Source: Calothrix sp. PCC 7103
GTDB taxonomy: Bacteria; Cyanobacteriota; Cyanobacteriia; Cyanobacteriales; Nostocaceae
Length of the DNA stretch: 64,000 bases
Reading direction: 5' to 3'
Assembly: GCF_000331305.1 (NCBI RefSeq)
Contig: NZ_KB217478.1
Location: 3,871,315 to 3,935,314, forward strand
Shown in pieces: positions 18,412-28,250 of the stretch; position 1 is the first letter of the stretch; every line of letters starts with the position of its first letter. Both the position numbers and the translations under genes were made by a program. The notes beneath the pieces are model-generated. The model had not been told where the DNA came from and ran no database searches. It was given only the letters and a program-made list of their open reading frames with translations.

Positions 18412-19269
18412 ATGCCTTCTTCCAATCCTTTTGTAGCAGGCGCTAAGTTGCAGAATTCGCGGAATTTTATTGGTAGGAAAGAGGAATTAACAGCACTAAT
18501 CAGCCGAATGAGTGGTGTGCAACCCATCAGTGTTAATATTGTTGGGGAGAAGCGGATTGGAAAGTCTTCTTTTCTATATTATTTTTTCTTGAATTGGCGC
18601 CTGCAAATATTCGATACAGATAGATATGTAGTGATTTATCTATCATTAAAAGGGGCGCCGTGTCAACGTGAAGAAAATTTTTATCAAGCTATAAAGCAAG
18701 AACTACAAAATAGTTCATCAGTCCAAGCACAACAAGCTATAATTCAAGCTTTAAATAAAAATCCCTTAGACCGCTTGGCATTTTCTCATGCAATCAAAGA
18801 ATTTAAGCAGCATAATATCCTTCCTGTTCTTTGTCTAGATGATTTTGAAAGTCTATTTAAATATCCTCAAGAATTTGACAACGGATTTTATGACAGCTTC
18901 CGGTCATTGATGGATGACAACGCTTTGATGCTAATTGTCACTTCTTGTAAAAGACTTGACGTTCATGCTCACGAATATCGACTTGTTTCTAGCTTTTTCA
19001 ACTTAGGTCATATTATCAAACTAAGCGAATTAACTCCAGAGGAAGCAATTCAATTAACCCGCTTGCCTGATTATTTCAGTATAAATCAAAGACCTGCATT
19101 AACACAAAAAGAGCAAAGTTATGCACTTCAGTGGGGTAAATGCCATCCTTATTTACTACAATTAGCTTGTTCATATTTGTGGGAAGCACGAAAACACAAA
19201 AAAATATTCTATGGGCAAAAAACAAATTTAAGCAAGAAGTCTCTAAACATAAACTTAAAATCAACATGA
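18412..19269 (+). CDS. Soluble AAA/STAND-like ATPase, operon gene 1
   Basis: 285 residues. FVAGAKLQNSRNFIGRKEEL opens an archaeal-type/ORC-like ATPase domain, with Walker A GEKRIGKSS (about 45-53), Walker B VLCLDDFE (about 138-145), sensor-1-like IVTSCK, and the GKCHPYLLQLACSYLWEA helix typical of this group. In cyanobacteria such domains usually sit in larger STAND proteins with an effector or repeat partner. Here the protein ends 35 residues later in a basic tail (KHKKIFYGQKTNLSKKS). The stop overlaps the next start (ATGA), so it is translationally coupled to a membrane protein that may supply the missing partner. No specific function is recognised. Confidence 0.85.
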   Translation: MPSSNPFVAGAKLQNSRNFIGRKEELTALISRMSGVQPISVNIVGEKRIGKSSFLYYFFLNWRLQIFDTDRYVVIYLSLKGAPCQREENFYQAIKQELQNSSSVQAQQAIIQALNKNPLDRLAFSHAIKEFKQHNILPVLCLDDFESLFKYPQEFDNGFYDSFRSLMDDNALMLIVTSCKRLDVHAHEYRLVSSFFNLGHIIKLSELTPEEAIQLTRLPDYFSINQRPALTQKEQSYALQWGKCHPYLLQLACSYLWEARKHKKIFYGQKTNLSKKSLNINLKST

Positions 19270-19544
19270 ATAGAAAGTACCACTTACGTTTGTGGTTGTT
19301 GCTTATCGCTATTGTGTTATTGATATTTTTCATTCTGATTTATGTAGGTATAATAGACTGGCAATATTTATGGAATTGGCTGAATACTTTAGGTAACTTA
19401 CCTGTACAAATTGGACAAATTGTAGAAATTATTACTCGCGCAATCGCAGGGCTAATCATTCTAATTTTACCATTTTTAATATTTGCGCGCGTATTACGTC
19501 TAGAAGATGTTAAAGAAATACTGCAAAAGCTAATTGGTAAATAG
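19266..19544 (+). CDS. Small two-helix membrane protein, operon gene 2
   Basis: 92 residues from ATG 19266, which overlaps the preceding stop as ATGA. A longer frame to 19140 exists but lies inside gene 1. Two hydrophobic helices are visible: about 8-29 (LRLWLLLIAIVLLIFFILIYV) and about 58-76 (AIAGLIILILPFLIF). A short amphipathic link (WQYLWNWLNTLGNLPVQIGQIVEII) lies between them, and a charged tail (RLEDVKEILQKLIGK) follows. It resembles holin-like or anchor peptides in size, but no family is recognised. Gene 3 starts 1 base after its stop. A membrane-effector or scaffold role for the flanking ATPases is inferred from context only. Confidence 0.7.
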   Translation: MNRKYHLRLWLLLIAIVLLIFFILIYVGIIDWQYLWNWLNTLGNLPVQIGQIVEIITRAIAGLIILILPFLIFARVLRLEDVKEILQKLIGK

Positions 19545-19545
19545 T

Positions 19546-21879
19546 ATGGATAAGTCTTCCAAAACTTTGCAAAATTATGTTATTGAATGCGTCCGCTTAC
19601 TTTACTGGGCTTATTTTAAACCTTATTCCTTCGCAATCTGGCTACGCAATATTCATCCAGAATTAAAACCACAAGATAACCCCTTTCGGATGCAAAGAGA
19701 ATTTGCTAGTAATGCTCGACTCCACCGCTACGCATGGCAAGTTTGGCTGTTAACTGCCGTAATGCCAATACCTGTAATGTTGCTTGTATATAAAATGGCA
19801 AGACCTCTGGAGTGGTTGAATGTTTGTTTTTTACTAGTAGGTTGGTTAATAGGTTTATTTTTTGCTTTCCAAGATAACCAGAAAGTACTAAGGCAATTTC
19901 AGCAATTTGTTTGGCTTATAATTGTAATTCCATTTGGGGGCAATAATTTTTCAGTATTAAAAATACCATCATGGCTAACTCAACTTTGGTTTTTAGCATG
20001 TGGTTTAGCTGTAGCATTAGATGTACATTGGGGAATTGCACAGGGTTTTAGTTTGGGCTTGTCATGGTTGATGGGAATATTTTTGGTGTCACGTATGGAC
20101 TTACCAAAAACCTGGTTTGTAGTATGGCTACTTACTGCTACATTTAATTTTGGTATTGCTTTTAGCACAGTATTTTTGCTAATTCCTGCGTTGATATGGG
20201 TTGCTGAATTTCTTTGGATGGTTGGGATTTACTTATTATCTCGACGCGGTAGCAAAGTATGGTGTTTAGCTTATTTACCATCACGCTTTAATGAACGTAT
20301 TTTTCTACCGCTACCTTTCCTGGCAAAGATTATCGTTGAAGCTCATGAGGAAAATTCAACTGCTGCTCGTCAAACTATCAATTATCTATTAACTTACACA
20401 AACCAAGAAAAAATAGCAGCTCATGCTATTGCTAAAATTGCCATAGATAATCTTAAACGCTGTCAAACGCTCGAAGACATTGTAGAAGTTGGCACCAAAC
20501 TCAACTGGATTCCTTCACCACTACCAAAACAGCTTGACTCTGTGTTACCGCAGTTATTAGATGTAAGTCAAGATGTGCAAGCCTCGATGAAAGCAACTTC
20601 CCCTTACAGTAGATATAGATTGCTTTATGAGCCGATTTCTGATTTAAATCAATTGCTCCAAGAATTAGCGGTTAGTAAAAATGCTCTAATGGCTACAACT
20701 TTCGGTAGTATTGCTTCTAAATGGTTAAATATTCTTGAAACAGCAAGGCCTACATATAAAGAAGTATCACTATATTCAGCCGAAATTCGTCAAGTTTATA
20801 TTCCAGGTAGTGCTTTAGACCCTACAACCGCCAAAGAACGCTTTAAAGGAAGAGATTATTTATTTCGTCAAATCGAAAAGTTAGCCGACGAAAACCCCCC
20901 ACCTGTACTATTACTATATGGTCGGCGCCGTACTGGTAAAACTTCAGCTTTAAAATATTTACCCAATAGGGTAGCAGCAAATTTGGTACCTCTTTTAGTG
21001 GATATACAAGGTGCTGCAATTGCAACAACACTTTCAGGTTTGGCAGAGCAAATTGCAAGGCAAATTATGGAAGCTTCGCATCGACTGCCTCGGCGCCTAG
21101 ATTTGCCTGACTATGATAGTATATTTCGTATATCAAGTGACCCCTTTATCGCCCTAGATACCTGGTTTGGAGAAATCGAACGAACTTTTCCTGATAAGAA
21201 ATTTTTACTGTGCTTAGATGAATTTCCTCGTTTAGGCGAGTTTATAGAACTAACCGGAAGTAAGGCGCCGCTTAACTTTTTTCGCTCGCTTATTCAGCAT
21301 CGTCAACAATGGATTTTACTATTTAGTGGTTCCCACCTACGCTGGGAACTTCCCCCATACTGGAGTGACTACTTAATAAATACTATTTCTTTGCAATTAG
21401 ATTATTTACAAGAGTCAGAAGCGCGCGAGTTAATCATGCATCCAGTAGACGACTTCCCCAAAAACATCTACACACCCGAAGCAGTTGACAGAATTATTTA
21501 CTACACTCGCTGCCAACCTTATTTAGTGCAACTCGTTTGCTACCAAATTATTGAATTACTTAATCACTACATTCGCTCCCAAAACAGACCTCCTAAAATT
21601 ACAACTGCCACACTTGAAGATGTCGAGAAAGTAATTCCTAAAGTTTTAGAACGAGGCGACCAGTATTTTCGCGAATTTTGGACGAACCTAACGCTAGAAG
21701 AACAAAATTTACTTCAGGATACAGTTCACAATCAACAACCTGTATCAAAAGATAAATTGCTTGTACGTAGATTACTCAAAAAAGGTATCATACTACAAGA
21801 CGAGCAAAACCATCAAATTTCTTTCCAAGTGCCTCTAATACAAAAGTATGTCGAGCAAGAATTAGAACTAGAAAATTAA
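19546..21879 (+). CDS. Membrane-anchored AAA/STAND-like ATPase, operon gene 3
   Basis: 777 residues. The N-terminal 230 carry about six hydrophobic helices (for example AWQVWLLTAVMPIPVMLLV and LIPALIWVAEFLWMVGIYLL). A helical region (about 250-420) follows. The ATPase domain then starts at GRDYLFRQIEKLADE (about 434), with Walker A YGRRRTGKTS (about 458), Walker B LLCLDEF (about 554) and CQPYLVQLVCYQIIELL. The end (LTLEEQNLLQDTV ... LLVRRLLKKGIILQDE) looks like a winged helix. It is a different, larger relative of the gene 1 ATPase. The three genes form one tight transcription unit. Five GGCGCC sites in genes 1 and 3 show they share the genome's motif habit. The function is unknown. Confidence 0.85.
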   Translation: MDKSSKTLQNYVIECVRLLYWAYFKPYSFAIWLRNIHPELKPQDNPFRMQREFASNARLHRYAWQVWLLTAVMPIPVMLLVYKMARPLEWLNVCFLLVGWLIGLFFAFQDNQKVLRQFQQFVWLIIVIPFGGNNFSVLKIPSWLTQLWFLACGLAVALDVHWGIAQGFSLGLSWLMGIFLVSRMDLPKTWFVVWLLTATFNFGIAFSTVFLLIPALIWVAEFLWMVGIYLLSRRGSKVWCLAYLPSRFNERIFLPLPFLAKIIVEAHEENSTAARQTINYLLTYTNQEKIAAHAIAKIAIDNLKRCQTLEDIVEVGTKLNWIPSPLPKQLDSVLPQLLDVSQDVQASMKATSPYSRYRLLYEPISDLNQLLQELAVSKNALMATTFGSIASKWLNILETARPTYKEVSLYSAEIRQVYIPGSALDPTTAKERFKGRDYLFRQIEKLADENPPPVLLLYGRRRTGKTSALKYLPNRVAANLVPLLVDIQGAAIATTLSGLAEQIARQIMEASHRLPRRLDLPDYDSIFRISSDPFIALDTWFGEIERTFPDKKFLLCLDEFPRLGEFIELTGSKAPLNFFRSLIQHRQQWILLFSGSHLRWELPPYWSDYLINTISLQLDYLQESEARELIMHPVDDFPKNIYTPEAVDRIIYYTRCQPYLVQLVCYQIIELLNHYIRSQNRPPKITTATLEDVEKVIPKVLERGDQYFREFWTNLTLEEQNLLQDTVHNQQPVSKDKLLVRRLLKKGIILQDEQNHQISFQVPLIQKYVEQELELEN

Positions 21880-22082
21880 GATTTTTTCACCCTCTGTTGA
21901 TAGGAGGTAAATTTTTCATCGCTTGTACCAAGTTTTGCAGTTCAGACTTAACTTCCCCATAGTTGGCGTTTGAGATGCTTACTGAATTAGTTCAGTAAAA
22001 ATACTTGAAATATTATTAAGTAAGGTGGGCAATGTCTACCATACATACCCCTAACTCCCAAATTGGAGGGGGTAAAAATGGC

Positions 22083-22121
22083 AAAAAAAAGTGGTAAAGG
22101 TGTTAAAACCTCTACCACTTT
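22083..22121 (-). terminator. Rho-independent terminator of clpC
   Basis: On the minus strand AAAGTGGTAGAGGT pairs with ACCTTTACCACTTT (14 bp with one G-U type mismatch, 6-base loop) and ends in eight T. It lies 40 bases past the clpC stop. Confidence 0.93.
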
Positions 22122-22161
22122 CAAATATTGAGTTAAGACTAAAGCATTATTACTTAAGTAC

Positions 22162-24642
22162 TTATGCTTCTACACCTGCTCCGGGTGTTAACAGTTCGCG
22201 ACGTTCACCAGGACGAACGACGACGTTGTTGTTTTCATCGACATCAATGACGGCAACATCACCATCTTTAATGCGACCGGAGAGAATTTCCTCAGCAAGG
22301 CTATCCTCTAACAAGCGCATAATTGCGCGACGTAAAGGTCTTGCACCGTAACTGGGGTTGTAACCTTCTTGGATAAGACGGTCTTTGAAGCGGTCGGTGA
22401 TTTCCATCGTAATGCCTTTTTCGCCCAGGCGCCCGAAGACTTCCTTGAGCATGATTTCGGCAATTTCGGTAACTTCCTGTTTGTTCAACTGACGGAAGAC
22501 GATAATTTCGTCGAGTCGGTTTAAGAACTCTGGACGGAAGTAGTTCTTCAGTTCTTCGTTTACTAAGAATTTAATACGGTTGTACTGAGATTCGCTAGCA
22601 TCTTCGGCAAACTCGAAACCAATACCACCACCACCTTTTTCAATAACCTTAGAACCAATGTTCGAGGTCAAGATTAATAAGGTGTTCTTGAAGTCTACAG
22701 TACGTCCTTTCGCATCGGTAAGGCGCCCGTCTTCAAGGATTTGCAGCAGCATATTAAATACATCGGGGTGTGCTTTTTCGATTTCGTCGAAAAGTACCAC
22801 GGTGTAAGGTCTACGACGTACTGCTTCGGTTAACTGTCCACCTTCGTTGTATCCTACATAACCTGGAGGCGAACCGATGAGCTTAGAAACGGTGTGACGT
22901 TCCATGTACTCGGACATGTCAAGACGAATCATTGCTTCTTCTGAACCAAAGAAGTATGAAGCCAATGATTTCGCTAACTCGGTTTTACCAACACCAGTAG
23001 GACCAGAGAATACAAAGCTAGCAATTGGTCGGTTGGGGTTCTTCAAACCAACACGCGCACGTCGAATTGCTCTCGACACAGCTTTAACTGCATCTTCTTG
23101 ACCAATAAGACGCTGGTGCAAGGTGTCTTCCATATGCAAAAGCTTCTCAGATTCTGACTCAGTAAGCTTATTGACTGGTACACCTGTCCAAGATGCGACA
23201 ATGTGAGCAATGTCTTCTTCGGTAACAACAGGTTCATCGCTACCTTCAGTCTTCGTGCCACTTACTTTGCTTTGAGCAATAGCGCGAATTTCGGCTTTGA
23301 TTTCCATTTCCCGGTCGCGTAACTCACCTGCACGGTCGAAATCTTGACCACGTACTGCATCGTCTTTCTCTTTGAGAATTTGACGCAGTTCTTTATCAAG
23401 TTCTTTAGCTGCGGGGGGAAGTTGAGAATTAATTAAACGTACCCGTGAACCAGCTTCATCAACTAAGTCGATAGCTTTGTCGGGCAAATAACGGTCAGAT
23501 ATATAACGGTCAGATAATTTCGCTGCTGCGACCAAAGCTTCATCAGAAATTTTCAGCTTATGGTGTTGCTCGTAGCGGTCACGTAAACCATATAAAATTT
23601 CAATGGTTTCATCTACCGACGGTTCACCCACCATTACTGGCTGGAAGCGACGTTCTAGGGCTGCATCGCGCTCGATGTGTTTACGGTACTCATCAAGGGT
23701 TGTAGCACCGATACACTGCAATTCTCCGCGTGCCAAAGCTGGCTTGAGGATATTTGCTGCGTCGATGGCGCCTTCTGCTGCACCAGCACCAATTAAAGTG
23801 TGAACCTCGTCGATTACTAATATTACATTTCCCGCTTGTCGAATCTCATCCATGATTTTCTTCAAGCGTTCTTCAAATTCACCTCGATATTTGGTTCCTG
23901 CTACAAGCAAACCAATATCAAGAGTTACTACACGTTTATCTTCTAAAATGTCAGGTACATCTTTAGTGGCAATACGTGTTGCCAAACCTTCAGCAATAGC
24001 GGTTTTACCAACGCCAGGTTCACCAATTAACACGGGGTTGTTCTTAGTCCGACGACCAAGAATCTGGATTACCCGCTCAATTTCCTTTGCGCGTCCCACT
24101 ACAGGGTCAAGCTTACCGTCGGTTGCCATTTGGGTCAAATTTGAACCAAATTCATCCAACGTCGGGGTTTTAGTGCGGCTGGAAGGTCCACCTTGTGTTA
24201 CCTCAGCGGTTTCGCCCAACATCCGAATCACTTGAGTGCGGACTTTCGATAAATCTACACCGAGGTTTTCTAGAACTCTAGCTGCTACACCTTCACCTTC
24301 GCGGATTAAGCCCAACAACAGATGCTCGGTGCCAATATAGTTGTGCCCCAACTGGCGAGCCTCTTCTAAGGAGAGTTCTAAAACTCGTTTGGCGCGTGGC
24401 GTAAACGGAATTTCCACAGCGACAAAGCCCGAACCTCGACCTATGATTTTTTCTACTTCAATCCGAGCGTCTTTGAGATTGACGCCCATCGATTTCAGTA
24501 CTTTAGCTGCAACTCCGGTACCTTCGCCAATTAGACCCAGGAGGATCTGCTCAGTACCGACGAAATTATGCCCAAGACGGCGAGCCTCTTCTTGGGCAAG
24601 CATAATCACCTTAATGGCTTTTTCTGTGAAGCGTTCAAACAT
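22162..24642 (-). CDS. clpC: ATP-dependent Clp protease ATP-binding subunit ClpC
   Basis: 826 residues from the Met of [20 protein letters not shown], the standard ClpC N-terminus; the frame is open further to 24759 but that extension is not homologous. Order: two Clp-N repeats ([30 protein letters not shown]), AAA-1 with GEPGVGKT and [20 protein letters not shown], a UVR-containing middle domain ([21 protein letters not shown]), and AAA-2 with [14 protein letters not shown] and [14 protein letters not shown]. It is the Hsp100 unfoldase that feeds ClpP/ClpR and is essential in cyanobacteria. It is monocistronic with its own terminator. Confidence 0.97.
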   Translation of the reverse strand: MFERFTEKAIKVIMLAQEEARRLGHNFVGTEQILLGLIGEGTGVAAKVLKSMGVNLKDARIEVEKIIGRGSGFVAVEIPFTPRAKRVLELSLEEARQLGHNYIGTEHLLLGLIREGEGVAARVLENLGVDLSKVRTQVIRMLGETAEVTQGGPSSRTKTPTLDEFGSNLTQMATDGKLDPVVGRAKEIERVIQILGRRTKNNPVLIGEPGVGKTAIAEGLATRIATKDVPDILEDKRVVTLDIGLLVAGTKYRGEFEERLKKIMDEIRQAGNVILVIDEVHTLIGAGAAEGAIDAANILKPALARGELQCIGATTLDEYRKHIERDAALERRFQPVMVGEPSVDETIEILYGLRDRYEQHHKLKISDEALVAAAKLSDRYISDRYLPDKAIDLVDEAGSRVRLINSQLPPAAKELDKELRQILKEKDDAVRGQDFDRAGELRDREMEIKAEIRAIAQSKVSGTKTEGSDEPVVTEEDIAHIVASWTGVPVNKLTESESEKLLHMEDTLHQRLIGQEDAVKAVSRAIRRARVGLKNPNRPIASFVFSGPTGVGKTELAKSLASYFFGSEEAMIRLDMSEYMERHTVSKLIGSPPGYVGYNEGGQLTEAVRRRPYTVVLFDEIEKAHPDVFNMLLQILEDGRLTDAKGRTVDFKNTLLILTSNIGSKVIEKGGGGIGFEFAEDASESQYNRIKFLVNEELKNYFRPEFLNRLDEIIVFRQLNKQEVTEIAEIMLKEVFGRLGEKGITMEITDRFKDRLIQEGYNPSYGARPLRRAIMRLLEDSLAEEILSGRIKDGDVAVIDVDENNNVVVRPGERRELLTPGAGVEA

Positions 24643-25061
24643 ATTTTTCCCATCACCTGCGTCGTGCCGGTATGCTGATTTTAGCACAGGCAAATAAGTC
24701 GGGTGCCTGTATAAAGGTGTAGACAACCGAAATCGACGTGGCGAGTTCACAAGTTCCAATATGAACTTTTTTAACTTGTTTTACTGTTTATAACTACACT
24801 AATTGCCGTTGAGATGCTTCTGTAGGGCTTATTTTGGGCAAACTTATGACGATGAGTGTTGAGATATGTCAATACGCCCCCAAGTGAAAATATTTAACAT
24901 TTTCTTTATTGCGCGTCAAGTCAAATTTGAACTTTAAGCTACAATTTCCATGAAATTATCATCACATTTTCTCAAAATTTATTTTCACTCACTAAAAATA
25001 AAGATTTATTAAATTAACGTTAAGCTTATTTAAAAATCTAAGAAACCAGATTTATTGCATA
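24643..25061. other. Intergenic region upstream of clpC
   Basis: About 420 bases between clpC and rimI, both on the minus strand. The half nearest rimI is A/T-rich (ATTTATTTTCACTCACTAAAAATAAAG). I see no ORF, RNA gene or confident promoter motif. Confidence 0.4.
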
Positions 25062-25634
25062 TTAGTCTACAAATGTCAAGTTCCAGCCAGATTTATTTAG
25101 GCGCCTTTTAATGGTGTCAAGCCAAGTATTAAGAGTTAGAGTGAATTGTGACGTCTGGATATCACCCAGCCAAAGAATTAAAGCATCTTCGTCATTGTCT
25201 TTGTAGTATCGGCGCCGTCGCCCTGCTGTTTTGAAACCAAATTTTTGATATAAATTAATGGCGCCTACATTTGAGGGACGGACTTCGAGAGTGGCCCGCT
25301 CCAAACCATGTTCGTGAGCAGCCTTAAGAAGCGAAAATAGTACAGCTTGTCCCAAACCTTGGTTTTGATATCGAGGATGAACCGCCAAAATCGTGATATG
25401 CGCTTCATCTAAAATCGACCAAAAACAACCCATTCCTGATAATTCGTTAGAAGCAAGGGAAGAGGTAGAACCAAGCAAAACAGAGTTTGGACTCTCTAAC
25501 TCTCGCTGATACGCATCAAGTGTCCACAACCCACCAAAACAAGCTTGGTCAAGTTTAACTAAGGCACCCAAGTGGTTATGTGTCAATGATTGGATTTCTA
25601 AATTTAATGTGTTCACGCTTATTGGTAATGGCAC
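25062..25634 (-). CDS. rimI: Ribosomal-protein-alanine N-acetyltransferase (GNAT), RimI-like
   Basis: 190 residues. GNAT fold: LEIQSLTHNHLGALVKLDQACF at the start, then ILDEAHITILAVHPRYQNQGLGQAVLFSLL with the acetyl-CoA loop (RxxGxG-like QNQGLG), and ERATLEVRPSNVGAINLYQKFGFKTAGRRRRYY. EVR.SN..A..LY.K.GF is typical of RimI. It would acetylate an N-terminus, classically that of ribosomal protein S18. It carries a C-terminal extension of about 35 residues beyond the domain. lysA is divergent, with a 144-base shared promoter region. Confidence 0.88.
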   Translation of the reverse strand: MPLPISVNTLNLEIQSLTHNHLGALVKLDQACFGGLWTLDAYQRELESPNSVLLGSTSSLASNELSGMGCFWSILDEAHITILAVHPRYQNQGLGQAVLFSLLKAAHEHGLERATLEVRPSNVGAINLYQKFGFKTAGRRRRYYKDNDEDALILWLGDIQTSQFTLTLNTWLDTIKRRLNKSGWNLTFVD

Positions 25635-25778
25635 ATCCCATCTGTAAACTAAAGGTGGGAATATTTACTCCGTAACAAAAATTTAATAATTTAGATAAAG
25701 ATTGGTTTGCACTCTATCTAGCAAACTAACCTTTTTATGTACATGCCCGTCCAGTAAACAACTACAAATTTTAACGTT

Positions 25779-27206
25779 ATGGTATCGACACATCCGGCTA
25801 AGGTTCAAGATTCTGGTAGTAAATATTTACCCATTGTTACAAAAAATAACATTGATATTTCTCCAAATCAATCTCTGTTACCGATTACAGCTAAGGTAAA
25901 TAGTCACGACCATCTTGAAATTGGAGGTTGTGACGTTCAAAATTTAGTTCAGCAATTTGGCTCACCCTTATACATAGTAGACGAAGAAACATTACGTACA
26001 GCTTGCCGCCAGTACCGCGATAGTTTCCAACGTTATTATAAGGGCTGCTCACAGGTATTATACGCTTCTAAAGCATGGAGTTTAACGGCAATCTGTGCTA
26101 TCGTTCATTCTGAAGGTTTAGGTATAGACGTAGTTTCTGGTGGCGAATTATACACAGCATTAAATGCGGGTGTCAACCCTAGTCAAATTTATCTTCACGG
26201 AAATAATAAATCACAGCAAGAGCTTGTTTTAGCTATAGAGTCAAACATTACTATTGTTGTTGATAACTGGTATGAGCTAGAAACATTAGTTGAATTAGCT
26301 TCTACCACCTCGGAAGCAGTACGAATAATGTTGCGGTTAACACCAGGTATTGAGTGTCATACTCATGAGTATATACGTACTGGACATTTAGACAGTAAAT
26401 TTGGGTTTGACCCGAACCAACTTGGGGAAGTATTCGAGTATGTCAGTAAGCAAAGCAAGCTCAACTGTGTAGGAGTTCATGCTCACATTGGTTCTCAAAT
26501 TTTTGAGCGTCAACCACATCGTGACTTAGCAGGAGTGATGGTGCAGTGGTTAGAGCAAGCAGCAAGTTATGGGTTATCTATAACCGAGTTAAATGTTGGT
26601 GGTGGTTTAGGAACCAAATATATTGAGTCAGATGACCCACCAAGTATTGAAGAATGGGTAAAACCAATTTGCGAGGTTATTCAATCCGCATGTGAGAAAC
26701 TTTCTTTACCTTTACCCAAACTGCTATCTGAACCAGGACGCTCTTTAATTGCCACATCTTGCGTCACAGCGTATACTATTGGTTCATCAAAACAAATTCC
26801 TGGAATCCGTAACTACATAGCAGTTGACGGTGGTATGTCAGATAATCCTCGTCCAATTACTTATCAATCAGTTTACCGCGCGGTCGTCGCGAACAAAATG
26901 TCGAATAAGTGTAGCGAAACCGTAACAGTTGCCGGAAAGCACTGTGAATCAGGAGATATTCTAATCAAGAATGCTGAATTACCTTTAACTCAACCAGGAG
27001 ATATTTTGGTTGTAATGGCAACGGGTGCGTACAATTACAGTATGGCATCGAACTATAATCGCCTGCCTCGTCCGGCAGCGGTTTTAGTATCGAACGGTGA
27101 AGCAAATATTATTTTGCAACGCGAAGCATACCAAGATTTAATTCGACAAGATTGTTTACCAGAAAGACTTCAAAAAAGTGCGCTCGTAGAAAGTGCTGAG
27201 TGCTGA
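25779..27206 (+). CDS. lysA: Diaminopimelate decarboxylase
   Basis: 475 residues. A fold-III PLP enzyme: VLYASKAW carries the PLP lysine (Lys98). HAHIGSQIFE, LNVGGGLGTKY, LSEPGRSLIA, the catalytic-Cys motif GKHCESGDIL and TGAYNYSMASNYNR all match DAP decarboxylase. It converts meso-DAP to lysine. The N-terminal 45 residues precede the family core and may be variable. The last codons and the stop (SALVESAEC) are made by the left arm of a GTGCTGAGTGCTGAGT repeat that begins inside the gene, so the C-terminus was probably altered by repeat insertion. Confidence 0.96.
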   Translation: MVSTHPAKVQDSGSKYLPIVTKNNIDISPNQSLLPITAKVNSHDHLEIGGCDVQNLVQQFGSPLYIVDEETLRTACRQYRDSFQRYYKGCSQVLYASKAWSLTAICAIVHSEGLGIDVVSGGELYTALNAGVNPSQIYLHGNNKSQQELVLAIESNITIVVDNWYELETLVELASTTSEAVRIMLRLTPGIECHTHEYIRTGHLDSKFGFDPNQLGEVFEYVSKQSKLNCVGVHAHIGSQIFERQPHRDLAGVMVQWLEQAASYGLSITELNVGGGLGTKYIESDDPPSIEEWVKPICEVIQSACEKLSLPLPKLLSEPGRSLIATSCVTAYTIGSSKQIPGIRNYIAVDGGMSDNPRPITYQSVYRAVVANKMSNKCSETVTVAGKHCESGDILIKNAELPLTQPGDILVVMATGAYNYSMASNYNRLPRPAAVLVSNGEANIILQREAYQDLIRQDCLPERLQKSALVESAEC

Positions 27207-27299
27207 GTAAAGTTAGGAGTTAAGAGTTATGAGTTATGAATTAGGAGTTATGAGTTGGGATTTTGTCCTCGACACTCAGCACTCAGCATTCAGCACTTT
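27191..27299. repeat. STRR/inverted repeat element (AAGTGCTGAGTGCTGAGT arms)
   Basis: The left arm AAGTGCTGAGTGCTGAGT overlaps the 3' end of lysA. The right arm ACTCAGCACTCAGCATTCAGCA (about 27273-27294) is its inverted partner. Between them lie short tandem units of GAGTTATGA/GTTAGGAGT type. A close relative occurs at 49528-49593. This is the kind of short tandemly repeated repetitive DNA known from Nostocales. Confidence 0.8.
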
Positions 27300-27329
27300 T
27301 AACTTAGTTAAAGTACATTTCCAGATGTC

Positions 27330-28250
27330 ATGAGAGATTGGTGGAAGCAATGGCTGATAGCGGGATGGTCGCAGTCCTTGCTACTAAAGACTCTGGATAT
27401 TTTGTTAGTACTGGCACTGACTTATATGATGCTGGTTCTAATTAACGAACGGCGAACGCTGCGGATGGTACTAGGATTTGTGATCTTAATGCTAGCTTCA
27501 GCTTTGTCGCATCAGTGGGGGCTGGAACTGCTAAATTTTGTATTGGAAAAGTTAGTGATTGGCTGTGCGGTGGCAATGGCGGTTGCACTTCAATCTGAGT
27601 TTCGGCGATTTTTAGAGTTATTGGGACGAGGAGAGTTTAAGAAGCTATTTCAGCCTTCAACTCTGGCGCTTCCCAAGTCAGATAGCACAATTGATGAAAT
27701 TGTTGAAGCTGTTAGAGAATTGTCGAAAAGTCGGATTGGAGCGCTATTGATTATAGAAACAACAGGTCCAATAGACGAAAGAGATTTTTCTGTGCCCGGA
27801 GTAAAATTAAATGCTGAAGTTTCTAAAGAACTAATCCAAACAATTTTTCAGCCCAAGACACTTTTACACGACGGTGCTACATTAGTACGTGGCTCTCGAA
27901 TTCTCGCATCGGGTATAATCTTACCGCTATCGGGACGCACAGCCTCGCGCCAGTTGGGTACACGCCACCGGGCGGCGATGGGTATTACTGAGCGGGTCGA
28001 AAATTGTATTTGTGTAGTTGTATCAGAAGAGACGGGTTCAATTTCTTTGGCAGAAAGGGGAACCCTAAATAGACCATTAACGATCGCGAAGTTAAAAGAG
28101 TTGCTCGAAGATAAACTGTCACCTACTATTGACCGGGAAGCAGTGGCGCCTGGTTTACTAAGTTTGGGGCGAAAAATTCGGAGCAAAAGCCTCTTTGTAG
28201 TTTCACGATTACTCGGATTACCATCGACCGCTCCTCGGGATAAAAAATGA
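27330..28250 (+). CDS. cdaA: Diadenylate cyclase CdaA
   Basis: 306 residues. Three membrane helices in the first 90 residues precede a DisA-N/DAC domain. The two catalytic motifs are DGA (181-183, in LLHDGATLV) and RHR (212-214, in [10 protein letters not shown]), followed by [13 protein letters not shown]. It makes c-di-AMP from two ATP; in cyanobacteria this messenger is linked to osmotic, potassium and day/night control. No cdaR-like regulator is adjacent; instead uppS overlaps the stop by 4 bases (ATGA), coupling it to the undecaprenyl lipid carrier enzyme. ATG 27330 gives the usual N-terminal membrane anchor. Confidence 0.95.
   Translation: MRDWWKQWLIAGWSQSLLLKTLDILLVLALTYMMLVLINERRTLRMVLGFVILMLASALSHQWGLELLNFVLEKLVIGCAVAMAVALQSEFRRFLELLGRGEFKKLFQPSTLALPKSDSTIDEIVEAVRELSKSRIGALLIIETTGPIDERDFSVPGVKLNAEVSKELIQTIFQPKTLLHDGATLVRGSRILASGIILPLSGRTASRQLGTRHRAAMGITERVENCICVVVSEETGSISLAERGTLNRPLTIAKLKELLEDKLSPTIDREAVAPGLLSLGRKIRSKSLFVVSRLLGLPSTAPRDKK

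Noticed and set aside
19140-19265. Upstream extension of the small membrane protein of the AAA operon
   Set aside because: It would sit entirely in the coding sequence of gene 1; ATG 19266 in the ATGA overlap gives a normal coupled start.
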